From Astrobacterium formosum (GTDB lineage Bacteria; Pseudomonadota; Alphaproteobacteria; Rhizobiales; Xanthobacteraceae): a stretch of DNA of 44,149 nucleotides. Below, in pieces: positions 24,123-31,583 of the stretch. The notes under the pieces are model-generated. The model did no database searches and was not told the origin of the DNA. It saw only the letters and a list, made by a program, of their open reading frames with translations. Within the stretch, counting starts at the first letter, position 1. Each line of letters begins with the position of its first letter. The DNA lies in the NCBI GenBank assembly GCA_030848545.1, contig JAVDCA010000039.1, positions 1 through 44,149 on the forward strand, written 5' to 3'. Position numbers and translations under genes: made by a program.

Positions 24123-25127
24123 TCACTTCCTGCCGATTTCCTTGAGCACGGCGTCCTTGGTGGCGGAGATCTTCAGCACTTCGTAGGCCTTGTCGCCGGC
24201 CTTGCGGAAGGCCGCGATGTCGATCTCGGACTCCGGCACGATGATCATGCCCTTGGCCTTGAGATCTTCGACGACTTTCAGCGAGGTCTCCAGATTCTCC
24301 TTGGAGGCGGCTTCGCCTGCCTTGTCGGCCTCTTCGAGCAGGATCTTCTGGTATTCCTCGGGCAGCGTTCTGAACCACTTCTCGCTGATCACCTCGAAGT
24401 TCATCAGCAGGATGTGGCGCGTCGGGCTGACATATTTGAGGACTTCGTAGAAGCGGCCCGCCGGGATGTTGTTGTAGACGAGTTCGACGCCGTCGATCGC
24501 CTTCTGCTGCAACGCCGGATATTGCTCGCCGAACGGCAGGGCGACCGGGGTGGCGCCGAGCGCACGCACGGATTCCTGCCAGATCGGCGCCGGCGGCGTG
24601 CGGATACGCAGGCCGGCGAGATCTGCCGGGCTCTTGATGGGCTTGTTGGTGAAGAAGTGGCGATAGCCCTGCAGCCAGTTGAAGGAGACGACGCGGATGC
24701 CGGCCTTGCTGGCCAGATCCTCGACCGCCTTCTTGATGGTCGGCGCGTTGCGCAGCTTGGCGACGTCGGCGGGCGATTCGGCGAAATACGGGCCGTTCAA
24801 GACCGCGATCTCGGGAACGTAGTTGCCGAGCCGCGCCGCGTCCGTGTTCTGGCCCACATTGGCGCCCTGGCGGATCTGCTCGATGATGTCCTCCTCGACG
24901 CCGAGCTGGGCCGAGTGGAAGACGGTGATCTTGACCGCGCCTTTGGTGCGCGCGTCCACCGCCTTGGCCCAGGCGGTGAGACCCTTATGCGGGAACACCT
25001 CGCGCGGACTGTGCACGTGGTTGAAGCGCAGCTCGAAGGTCTTCGCCGCCTGAGCCTGCGCGGCGGTCGAGAACGCCAGCGCCGTCAGAGCGGCACCGGC
25101 CAGCGCCATCAGTTTCGAAAATTGCAT
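24123..25127 (-). CDS. TRAP transporter binding protein, DctP family (paralogue 1)
   Basis: 334 aa. The start MQFSKLMALAGAALTALAFS begins a signal peptide cleaved near AQA-AK at about residue 25; GGGAGAG precedes the ATG. DctP features include VFHSAQLGVEEDIIEQIRQG, GLRIRTPPAPIWQESV and DGVELVYNNIP. It is very similar to the DctP at 29283 over its whole length, down to the C-terminal KAGDKAYEVLKIS.KDAVLKEIG. There is no dctQ/dctM beside it; it forms a two-gene unit with the upstream isomerase. It may share the permeases encoded at 27337-29133 while binding a related substrate. Confidence 0.93.
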   Translation of the reverse strand: MQFSKLMALAGAALTALAFSTAAQAQAAKTFELRFNHVHSPREVFPHKGLTAWAKAVDARTKGAVKITVFHSAQLGVEEDIIEQIRQGANVGQNTDAARLGNYVPEIAVLNGPYFAESPADVAKLRNAPTIKKAVEDLASKAGIRVVSFNWLQGYRHFFTNKPIKSPADLAGLRIRTPPAPIWQESVRALGATPVALPFGEQYPALQQKAIDGVELVYNNIPAGRFYEVLKYVSPTRHILLMNFEVISEKWFRTLPEEYQKILLEEADKAGEAASKENLETSLKVVEDLKAKGMIIVPESEIDIAAFRKAGDKAYEVLKISATKDAVLKEIGRK

Positions 25128-25217
25128 CGGATTCTCTCCCATTGCAGACCATTGGTGCCGCGACCGGCACCGGACCAAGCATTCCGGACGAAGCGCCGGC
25201 CGGAACGACGTTCTTGC

Positions 25218-25236
25218 GCGCACCCCAGGGGTGCGC
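25218..25236 (-). promoter_or_regulatory. Stem-loop between isomerase and dctP
   Basis: GCGCACCCC (25218-25226) and its perfect complement (25228-25236) lie immediately after the isomerase stop, with 90 bp more before dctP. No U-tract follows on the minus strand, so it is a weak terminator or processing site at most. Confidence 0.5.
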
Positions 25237-25238
25237 CG

Positions 25239-26093
25239 TCACAGGGGCCAACCGGCGCGTTCGAGCACCTTGATGGTCGATCGCGCGACCGTGTCGCCGT
25301 CGTCGAACAGGTTGCGCCAGGCGCCGACGCCGGCCGCGACTTCCGGGCTCGATACGGCAGACGAGAACGCCTCGACACCGATGAGGTCGTCATAGCCCGC
25401 CGCCTTCAGGCGCTGGAGATACGGCACGAAATCGATCACGCCGCGGTCGACCGGCCCGCGGTCGTTCTGGTCGAGCTCGAAATAGGCGAGATAGGGAAGA
25501 GCCTTCTCGAGCGCGGCGAACGGGTCGGCCTCTTCGATGTTCATGTGGAACGTATCGAGATGGAGGTGAACGTTCTTCCGGTCGATCAAGCGCAGCATGG
25601 CGATCGCCTGGTCGACGGTATTGATCAGGTTGTTCTCGTATCTGTTGACGATTTCGAGCGCGAGCCGCAGGCCGAAATCGGCGGCCTCGTCGGCCAGAAT
25701 GGCGAGCGCCTCCGCCGAGGCCTTGAAATTCTCGTTCGTGGCCGGTCCGGCCGCCTTGGCGAACAGCGTGTAGATGATGCCGCCGACGTGGAAGGCGCCC
25801 ATGTCGCGGGCGAGGCGCAACGAGACGCGATGACGTTCGAGCCCCGCTTTCCACACGGCGCGATCGGTCGCGGCGATGTTGGCTTCGGGGCGCTGGGTCG
25901 CGGTTGCGACCGGCCGCAGTCCAGCCGCTGCAAACATCTTCGCGATCGCCGGCGGATCGATGACGGCATGATCCTTCATCGGCACGACCACGTGGCCGAA
26001 CCCGGCCGACGCAGCCTTTTCCACCGCCCGTGCGCCGTCCTGCGTGGTCCAGGACGGGATGAAGCAGTAGGAGTGGATCGACAGCTTGTTCAC
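25239..26093 (-). CDS. Sugar isomerase/epimerase, D-tagatose 3-epimerase-like
   Basis: 284 aa TIM barrel of the xylose isomerase-like / AP endonuclease 2 superfamily. The pattern LALEIVNRYENNLINTV followed by LHLDTFHMNIEEAD is characteristic of D-tagatose/D-psicose 3-epimerases and supplies the metal-binding Glu, Asp and His; a fourth ligand is in GVEAFSS. It probably epimerises or isomerises a ketose taken up by the neighbouring transporter. I start at GTG 26093 (AAGG 8 nt upstream, NKLSIHSYCF follows); an open extension to 26222 is arginine-rich and lies in the control region. Divergent from gntR; followed by the dctP paralogue. Confidence 0.85.
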   Translation of the reverse strand: MNKLSIHSYCFIPSWTTQDGARAVEKAASAGFGHVVVPMKDHAVIDPPAIAKMFAAAGLRPVATATQRPEANIAATDRAVWKAGLERHRVSLRLARDMGAFHVGGIIYTLFAKAAGPATNENFKASAEALAILADEAADFGLRLALEIVNRYENNLINTVDQAIAMLRLIDRKNVHLHLDTFHMNIEEADPFAALEKALPYLAYFELDQNDRGPVDRGVIDFVPYLQRLKAAGYDDLIGVEAFSSAVSSPEVAAGVGAWRNLFDDGDTVARSTIKVLERAGWPL

Positions 26094-26297
26094 GTCGACG
26101 CCCTTCTTACGTCCTGCGGGGGAGCGCTGCGCGCGCCCGCAGCAGCGTGCACGACCGCCGGAAGCGGTCTTGCTTTCCGCCCGTCGAACGACGCTGGCAT
26201 CTGTGCGCGCTCTGGCGAGCACGAGGATGCGATCGGGTTGTCGGGGGCAGGGTGAGAATGGAGACCGGATGGGTAGTAGTCAATCAAATAGCGAAGG

Positions 26298-26308
26298 TGT
26301 CGTACAAC
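26298..26308. promoter_or_regulatory. Candidate GntR operator A
   Basis: TGTCGTACAAC, read on the minus strand as GTTGTACGACA, fits the FadR-subfamily pattern TNGTNNNACNA with one mismatch. It recurs as an exact 11-bp match in inverted orientation at 29253-29263. It lies in the divergent isomerase-gntR gap (26094-26401), where I see no gene. The nearby CGTAC...GTACG repeat (26301-26316) overlaps it. Confidence 0.5.
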
Positions 26309-26369
26309 TTCGTACGCGAGGTGGCTGAAGCCCGACAACAGATCGCCAAACAGGCGAATTTCCCCCAAG

Positions 26370-26380
26370 TTGTCTGACGG
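26370..26380. promoter_or_regulatory. Candidate GntR operator B, upstream of gntR
   Basis: TTGTCTGACGG fits TNGTNNNACNA except for the last base and lies 21 bp before the gntR ATG, suited to autorepression. Call rests on similarity to the FadR-type consensus and to sites at 26298 and 29253. Confidence 0.4.
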
Positions 26381-26401
26381 CCGCAGCGTGTCTATGCTGC
26401 C

Positions 26402-27163
26402 ATGATCACGCCTTTGCAGATATTCCGAACCGGATTGAGTGCCTTGCGGTCCGCCGCTGTCCCATCTCCGAAAGCCTCCGGAAACCGCTCCGCGCGCAGC
26501 GCGGTCAAGGTCTATGACCATATTTATGACCGCATCGCCGGCGGCGGCTTCGCCAAGGGCGAACGGCTGCCGACCGAGTTCGAACTGGCGAAATCCTTCG
26601 GCGTATCGCGCACGGTGGTGCGCGAAGCCCTGGTGCGGCTGCGGGACGAGGGGTTGATCCAATCACGCCGGGGCGCCGGCAGTTTCGTCACCGCCACCCC
26701 CGATCAGGCGATCCGCCGGTTCGCTCCCGTCGCCTCGATCGGCGACATCCAGCGCTGCTACGAATTCCGTATCCACCTGGAGACCGCCGCCTGCACGCTC
26801 GCGGCGATTCGCTGCACCAAGGACGAACTCTCCGAGCTGCGCGCGAAGTTGCGCGCGACCGAGAACATCGACGACGTGACGGCGGGCGTCGAGGCGGATC
26901 TGGATTTCCACATCGCCGTCACCAAGGCGTCGCACAACCGCTTCTTCGTCGATGCGCTGGTGTCGCTGCGCAGCGGCTTGATCGTCGGCATGGAACTGGT
27001 GCGGCGTCTGTCGCTGTCGCGACCCGACGACGCGCTGGCGCTGATGTACCAGGAACATCAGGCAATCTATGACGCGATCGCCTCGGGCGATCCCGATGGC
27101 GCCGGCGCCGCCATGCGCTACCACCTCGAGGCGGCGCGCAAGAGGTTCTTCGAGGAGAGCTAG
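26402..27163 (+). CDS. GntR family regulator, FadR/FCD subfamily
   Basis: 253 aa. The winged helix-turn-helix spans residues 35-100 (ERLPTEFELAKSFGVSRTVVREALVRL, then GLIQSRRGAGSFV), followed by an all-helical FCD effector domain with the metal/ligand residues in the usual spacing: YEFRIHLE, DLDFHIAVTKASHN, and YQEHQAIYDAI...AMRYHLE. Such regulators usually repress sugar-acid or hexuronate catabolism and respond to a pathway acid. It is divergent from isomerase-dctP and convergent with dctMQ, and candidate operators lie upstream of both units. The protein begins with about 30 residues not needed for DNA binding. Confidence 0.92.
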   Translation: MITPLQIFRTGLSALRSAAVPSPKASGNRSARSAVKVYDHIYDRIAGGGFAKGERLPTEFELAKSFGVSRTVVREALVRLRDEGLIQSRRGAGSFVTATPDQAIRRFAPVASIGDIQRCYEFRIHLETAACTLAAIRCTKDELSELRAKLRATENIDDVTAGVEADLDFHIAVTKASHNRFFVDALVSLRSGLIVGMELVRRLSLSRPDDALALMYQEHQAIYDAIASGDPDGAGAAMRYHLEAARKRFFEES

Positions 27164-27167
27164 GCGT

Positions 27168-27262
27168 CATTCCGGGGCGGCCGAAGGCCGAACCCGGAAT
27201 CCAGCCGCGGGCTCGGAGTGCGGCGCTGGATTCCGGGTTCGCGCTGCGCGCGCCCCGGAATG
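27168..27262. repeat. REP-like nested palindrome
   Basis: Outer arms CATTCCGGGGCG (27168-27179) and complement (27251-27262); inner arms GAACCCGGAATCCAG (27190-27204) and complement (27226-27240). Both pairs are perfect. It lies between the convergent gntR and dctM ends and can fold as a double hairpin. Related ends at 15351-15423 and elsewhere in the window show it is a dispersed element. It may also stop gntR transcripts. Confidence 0.8.
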
Positions 27263-27288
27263 CCGGGGCAACACACTTCGCAATACAA

Positions 27289-27313
27289 AAGAGCCCGCCG
27301 AAGCGGGGCTCTT
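27289..27313 (-). terminator. Intrinsic terminator of the dctPQM operon
   Basis: AAGAGCCCGC (27289-27298), loop CGAA, and GCGGGGCTCTT (27303-27313) form a stem with one bulged G. On the minus strand it is followed by TTTTGTATTG. It lies about 25 bp beyond the dctM stop. Confidence 0.8.
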
Positions 27314-27336
27314 GCTTGCTGATCCGATGCTGCGCC

Positions 27337-28620
27337 TCACACCCCGAAGATCATGTTCGGGATCCACAGCACGAGCTGCGGGAAGAACAAGAGCAACAGC
27401 ATGACCACGCCGCAGGCGAACAGGAACGGCAACGACTGCTTGGTATAGTCGCCGACCGGGCAGCCCAGGATGGTACACACCACGTACATGGCCGACCCCA
27501 CGGGCGGCGTGAAGTTGCCGATGGTGATGGCGATGATGAAGATCAGGCCGAAATGCACCGGATCGAAGCCGAGCTCCTCGGCGATCGGCAGGAAGATCGG
27601 GGTGAGCATGATGATCAAGACGGCACCGTCGACGAAGCAGCCGGCGACGAGCAGGAAAGCGATGATCAGCAGGACCACCAGATAGGGATTGGTGGAGATG
27701 CCGAGCATGCCCTCGGAGATCTTGTCGGGCACCTGGTCCCAGGCGATGCCGTAGCCGAAGATGCCCGACAGCGCGATCAGGAACATGACGGCGCCGACGT
27801 CGAAGGTCGCGCCTTCGAGCGCCTTATTGATGGTGCCCTTGTTGAGCTGGCGGTGCGCCAGCGTGCCGACCAGGAAGGCGTAGACGACCGCGAAGGCACC
27901 GACTTCCGACGGCGTGAACACGCCGGCGCGCAGGCTGACGATGAGCATCACGGGGAAGAGGATCGCCCACACGCCGTTGACCGTGGCGCCGATCACCTCC
28001 TTGGCCTCGGGCTTGCCCTGGCGTTCCGGCGGTATGTTGAGCCGCTTGGCGGTGACCGACAACGTCAACGCCATGGCGGCCCACAGCATCAGGCCGGGTA
28101 CAATGCCGCCGGCGAACAGCCTGCCGATGGAAACCTGTCCGACGGTGCCGTAGAGGATGTAGCCGATGCCGGGCGGGATGATCGGCGTGATCAGCGAACC
28201 AAAGGACAAGACGGCGGCCGCATAACCCTTGGTGAAATTGCGCTTGAGCATCTCGGGTCCGAGGATGCGCGTCTGCATGGCGGCATCTGCGATGCACGAA
28301 CCCGACACCGAACCCATCAGGGTGGCGAGCGCGAGCGACACCTGGCCGACGCCGCCGCGCATGTGACCGGTCAGGACTGTGGACAGCCGCAGCATGCGCT
28401 CGGTGATGCCGGCGAAGTTCATCAGGTTGCCCGACAGGATGAACATCGGGATGGCGAGCAGCGCGAAGTTCTGCGTCTGGGTGACCGTGAGTTGCACCGG
28501 CATGGTGAAGGGCAGGTTGGGATTCTGGATGAAAAACAGAGCTCCCGAGATGCCGATCGCGAACGCGACCGGCATGCCGATGGCGAGCAGGATGATGAAG
28601 GCGAAGAATACGATGGTCAT
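27337..28620 (-). CDS. dctM: TRAP transporter large permease DctM
   Basis: 427 aa, about 12 hydrophobic helices. DctM landmarks: LLAIPMFILSGNLMN, MGSVSGSCIADAAMQTRILGP, LITPIIPPGIGYILYG, and NFTPPVGSAMYVVC. It forms the ion-coupled translocation channel with the DctQ encoded 24 bp upstream. It is the last gene of a dctP-dctQ-dctM operon closed by a good intrinsic terminator. It differs clearly from the DctM at 18934, so the two TRAP systems are not recent copies of one another. Substrate is probably a sugar acid or ketose given the neighbouring epimerase and GntR/IclR regulators. Confidence 0.95.
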   Translation of the reverse strand: MTIVFFAFIILLAIGMPVAFAIGISGALFFIQNPNLPFTMPVQLTVTQTQNFALLAIPMFILSGNLMNFAGITERMLRLSTVLTGHMRGGVGQVSLALATLMGSVSGSCIADAAMQTRILGPEMLKRNFTKGYAAAVLSFGSLITPIIPPGIGYILYGTVGQVSIGRLFAGGIVPGLMLWAAMALTLSVTAKRLNIPPERQGKPEAKEVIGATVNGVWAILFPVMLIVSLRAGVFTPSEVGAFAVVYAFLVGTLAHRQLNKGTINKALEGATFDVGAVMFLIALSGIFGYGIAWDQVPDKISEGMLGISTNPYLVVLLIIAFLLVAGCFVDGAVLIIMLTPIFLPIAEELGFDPVHFGLIFIIAITIGNFTPPVGSAMYVVCTILGCPVGDYTKQSLPFLFACGVVMLLLLFFPQLVLWIPNMIFGV

Positions 28621-28644
28621 GGGCGTGCCTTTCCAGATCCGACG

Positions 28645-29133
28645 TCAGTTCTGCTGGACCGGTTTGCCGCGCATTAAGGCGAGGTCCTCGCGTACCTTCA
28701 GAGCCGTCGTGATCAGGAGCAGCACGCCGCCGACCGGCATCGCCATCGTGACCCAGGAGTAAGAGATCTCGGGGATGCCCTGGAACGAACGCGCCCGGCT
28801 GACCCAGGACAGCCAGATGCCCGCCGGGATGACGTATAGGAGAAAGACTATCAAAATCATATAGTTGACTATGCGTAGGATCGCCCTGGCGCGGTCGGAC
28901 AGATAGTTGGTCAGAATGTCGACCGACATCAGCTTGTTGTGGCGCCACGCGACGTCGGCTGCGAACAGGCACGCCCAGGCAAACATGGCGGTGGCGATGT
29001 CGATTGCCCAGTTGATCGGATGGGCCATCAGCCGCGCGATGGCGGCCGCGAAGATCAGCATCACCATGCCGACCAGAAACACGCGCGCGATCCAGCCTTC
29101 CCAGACGCAGAGTTGTTCATAAAATTTCTTCAT
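28645..29133 (-). CDS. dctQ: TRAP transporter small permease DctQ
   Basis: 162 aa starting MKKFYEQLCVWEGWIARVF, with four membrane helices. The family region is MFAWACLFAADVAWRHNKLMSVDIL, with helix-capping YSWVTMAMPVGGVLLL near the C-terminus. It links DctP to DctM. The 149-bp gap to dctP contains a perfect 16-bp stem-loop and a GntR-type site. An extension upstream to 29187 runs through that gap and is not favoured. Confidence 0.92.
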   Translation of the reverse strand: MKKFYEQLCVWEGWIARVFLVGMVMLIFAAAIARLMAHPINWAIDIATAMFAWACLFAADVAWRHNKLMSVDILTNYLSDRARAILRIVNYMILIVFLLYVIPAGIWLSWVSRARSFQGIPEISYSWVTMAMPVGGVLLLITTALKVREDLALMRGKPVQQN

Positions 29134-29193
29134 GTCGTGCTCTCGAGCCGTTGCGAGACGCGCGGGGGGCGACGCTGCCTGCCACATTTGGAA

Positions 29194-29230
29194 CCGGCCG
29201 GGAGGCGCCCGCGTGGCGCCTCCCGGCCGG
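29194..29230 (-). promoter_or_regulatory. Perfect GC-rich stem-loop between dctP and dctQ
   Basis: CCGGCCGGGAGGCGCC (29194-29209) and its exact complement (29215-29230) enclose a 5-nt loop. It is the strongest hairpin in the window. No U-tract follows on the minus strand, so it probably protects the dctP message and limits read-through into dctQM. Confidence 0.7.
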
Positions 29231-29252
29231 GATCATCATTGGCGAAAGGTTA

Positions 29253-29264
29253 GTTGTACGACAA
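29253..29264. promoter_or_regulatory. Candidate GntR operator C between dctP and dctQ
   Basis: Contains TTGTACGACAA (29254-29264), a full match to the FadR-type pattern TNGTNNNACNA. GTTGTACGACA (29253-29263) recurs inverted at 26298-26308. Its place inside the operon, 120 bp before dctQ, is unusual and may mark an internal promoter. Confidence 0.5.
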
Positions 29265-29282
29265 GTCCCGTCGCCATCCGTA

Positions 29283-30296
29283 TTACTTCTTGCCGATCTC
29301 CTTAAGGACGGCGTCCTTGGCGGCGGAAATCTTGAGCACCTCGTAGGCCTTGTCGCCCGCTTTGCGGAATGCGGCCATGTCGAGTTCCTTCGCGGTGATG
29401 ATGGTCATGCCGCGCTTCTTGAGGTCCTCGGCGACCTTGGCCTCGGACCCGAGGATCTCCTTGGAGATCGCCTCGCCGGCCTTGTCGCACTCCTCCGTGA
29501 GGATCTTCTGGTAGTCCGCCGGCAGGGCGTCGAACCACTTGGCACTGATCACCTGGAAGTTGACCAGCATGATGTGACCGGTCTCGACGGCGTATTTGAG
29601 CACTTCATAGAAACGGGCGCCGGGAATGTTGTTGTAGACGAGCTCGACGCCGTCGATCGCCTTCTGTTGCAGCGCCGGATACATATCGCCGAACGCCATG
29701 GCGACCGGGGCGGCGCCGAGAGCGCGGATCGATTCCTGCCAGATCGGCGCCGGCGGCGTTCGGATGCGCATGCCGGCGAGGTCGGCCGGATTCTTGAGCG
29801 GCTTGTTGGTGAAGAAGTGGCGATAGCCCTGCACCCAGTTGAACGACACGACCTTGAGGCCGTGCTTGGCGGCGAGATCGTCGAGATGCTTCTTGATGCT
29901 CGGCGAGGAACGCAGCTTGGCGACCTCGGCGAGATTTTCGGCGAAATACGGACCGTTGATGATGGCGATCTCGGGCACGTAGTTGCCGAGACGGGCGGCG
30001 TCGGTGTTCTGCCCCACATTGGCGCCCTGGCGGATCTGTTCGATGATGTCTTCTTCGACTCCGAGCTGGGCGGAGTGGAAGACGGAGATCTTCAAACCGC
30101 CCTTGGTGCGCTCCTCGACCGCCTTGGCCCAGTTCTGGAAGCCCTTGTGATAGGGCTCGCGCGGGCCGAGCACGTGATTGAATTTGAGTTCGTAGGTCTT
30201 CTGCGCCTGCGCTTGCGCCGGCGTTGTCGACGCGTTGATGGCGAGCACGGCGAATGCCGCACAAGCCGACATGACGACTGCTTTAAGGCTCGGCAT
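29283..30296 (-). CDS. dctP: TRAP transporter binding protein, DctP family (paralogue 2)
   Basis: 337 aa. ATG 30296 has GGAGGAAGG upstream and begins a signal peptide (MPSLKAVVMSACAAFAVLAI, cleaved near AQA-QK). Mature-chain motifs match paralogue 1: VFHSAQLGVEEDIIEQIRQG, GMRIRTPPAPIWQESI, DGVELVYNNIPGARFYEVLKY. It is the first gene of the operon with dctQ and dctM and is divergent from iclR. The DNA between the two paralogues is alike enough over long stretches to recombine. Confidence 0.93.
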   Translation of the reverse strand: MPSLKAVVMSACAAFAVLAINASTTPAQAQAQKTYELKFNHVLGPREPYHKGFQNWAKAVEERTKGGLKISVFHSAQLGVEEDIIEQIRQGANVGQNTDAARLGNYVPEIAIINGPYFAENLAEVAKLRSSPSIKKHLDDLAAKHGLKVVSFNWVQGYRHFFTNKPLKNPADLAGMRIRTPPAPIWQESIRALGAAPVAMAFGDMYPALQQKAIDGVELVYNNIPGARFYEVLKYAVETGHIMLVNFQVISAKWFDALPADYQKILTEECDKAGEAISKEILGSEAKVAEDLKKRGMTIITAKELDMAAFRKAGDKAYEVLKISAAKDAVLKEIGKK

Positions 30297-30673
30297 CTGA
30301 CCTTCCTCCATTGCGGGCGGGAAAAGCCGCTCCGCCTCTTCTTGGCCAAACCATCAAAGGGGGTGTAAGCCACGCCAGCGTACAGCATATGGGACAACAG
30401 GCCAGTGTCGATCTCATATAATGAAACCGGCCGGCGTGCCGCATCGTCGCAATGTCCGCCGCCTGGGGTCGCCGTATCCGCACCCGCCGGATCGGCGGCG
30501 CGATCTTGAAGCCGCAGCGATCAGGGGTCGCGTAATGACGCCGCATCCGCGGATCAGAGCGAGGACGAACGGCGGCATCGCGGATGAACCGCGGGGGTGG
30601 GGCGCTGCCACGGCGCCATCCCGCCAGTGCGAACGGACGGTCCGCACTCGATGGCCCGCATTCATCGGCGGGC
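30297..30673. other. Divergent dctP-iclR control region, no gene seen
   Basis: Long gap with no convincing gene. An open frame from 30421 continues into IclR, but its translation is arginine/proline-rich without a domain. Near 30380-30425 the DNA is AT-richer (CATATGGGACAACAGG, CTCATATAATG), probably the dctP promoter. The TTGTCCC in this stretch resembles half a GntR site. Confidence 0.4.
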
Positions 30674-30735
30674 TTGACAGTTGCCGTGACCGTCCTAGTC
30701 TGTACCGTGAGAGATTGAAGTCAATCGCTTCTCAC
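30674..30735 (+). promoter_or_regulatory. iclR promoter with nested inverted repeat
   Basis: A perfect -35 TTGACA (30674-30679) is followed after 16 bp by a weak -10, TAGTCT (30696-30701). Just downstream lies a nested inverted repeat: GTGAGA (30707-30712) with TCTCAC (30730-30735), and inside it GATTGA (30713-30718) with TCAATC (30721-30726). This is a likely autoregulatory operator at the transcription start, immediately before the GTG start. Confidence 0.55.
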
Positions 30736-30738
30736 TTA

Positions 30739-31548
30739 GTGAAACCCTTGGCCGAGACCGCCCGCCTCACGCACCAATCGCTAGAACGCGGTCTGCGCAT
30801 CCTGGAAACGGTGGCGCTCAACGGCGGCACGACGACGCTCGCCGAGACGGTGCGACGCACCGCGCTGCACCGCAGCACTGCCCATCATCTGCTGCAGACC
30901 CTGGTGTCGTTCGGCTATCTGCACCAGGATCGCCAGACCCGCGGCTATGAACTGACCGCCAAGCTGTTCCGCCTCACCGCACGGGTGTGGACCCCGGAGC
31001 AAATCGGCCGCATCGCCGAGCCGGTGACCCAGGAACTGACGGAGCAGACTGGCGAGGGCTCGAGCGTCGCCACGTTCACGAACGGCACCATCACCATCGT
31101 GGCCAAGTGCGATCCCGGAAATCCGTTCCGCATCGTCGAGGAGATCGGCAAGCCACGGCCGATCCACGCCACCGCGGTCGGCAAGGCGATCGTGGCCTTT
31201 CTGCCGAGCGCCGAGCGCACCGCCATTGCGGCGCGGCTGAGCTACGAGCGCTATACGCCGCGCACCATCGCAAACCGTGAGGATTTCGAAGCCGAGATGC
31301 TCCGCATCCAGGCGGCCGGCTACGCCGTCGACGATGAAGAACACCACGAAGGGGTGCGCTGCATGGCGGCTCCCATCTTCTCCTATGCGGGGCACGTGGT
31401 CGCGTGCCTGTGCGTTCTCGGCCCCAAGTTCAGAATGACGCGGCGAAAGCTCCGCGAACTGCGCGTACCCCTGCTCGAGCGCGCGAAATCTCTTTCGACG
31501 AGGCTCGGATGGAATGATGACATACCACCACCACAACGCACCAACTGA
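30739..31548 (+). CDS. IclR family transcriptional regulator
   Basis: 269 aa from GTG 30739 (VKPLAETARLTHQSLERGLRIL). The winged helix-turn-helix (TLAETVRRTALHRSTAHHLLQTLVSFGYL) is followed by an IclR effector domain: IHATAVGKAIVAFLPS, an acidic region near DDEEHHEGVRCMAAPIF, and HVVACLCVLGP. No strong ribosome site precedes the GTG, and TTG 30715 is an alternative, so the exact start is uncertain. Two regulators, GntR and IclR, flank one transport locus. IclR is divergent from dctP and directly upstream of the oxidoreductase gene, which starts 35 bp after it. Confidence 0.88.
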   Translation: MKPLAETARLTHQSLERGLRILETVALNGGTTTLAETVRRTALHRSTAHHLLQTLVSFGYLHQDRQTRGYELTAKLFRLTARVWTPEQIGRIAEPVTQELTEQTGEGSSVATFTNGTITIVAKCDPGNPFRIVEEIGKPRPIHATAVGKAIVAFLPSAERTAIAARLSYERYTPRTIANREDFEAEMLRIQAAGYAVDDEEHHEGVRCMAAPIFSYAGHVVACLCVLGPKFRMTRRKLRELRVPLLERAKSLSTRLGWNDDIPPPQRTN

Positions 31549-31583
31549 CACCGCGACCGCCACCCCTTTTGCGGGAGGCCGGC

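Noticed and set aside
24087-26255. 722-codon plus-strand open frame
   Set aside because: Antisense to dctP and the isomerase, both with signal peptide or catalytic motifs; typical GC-rich shadow.
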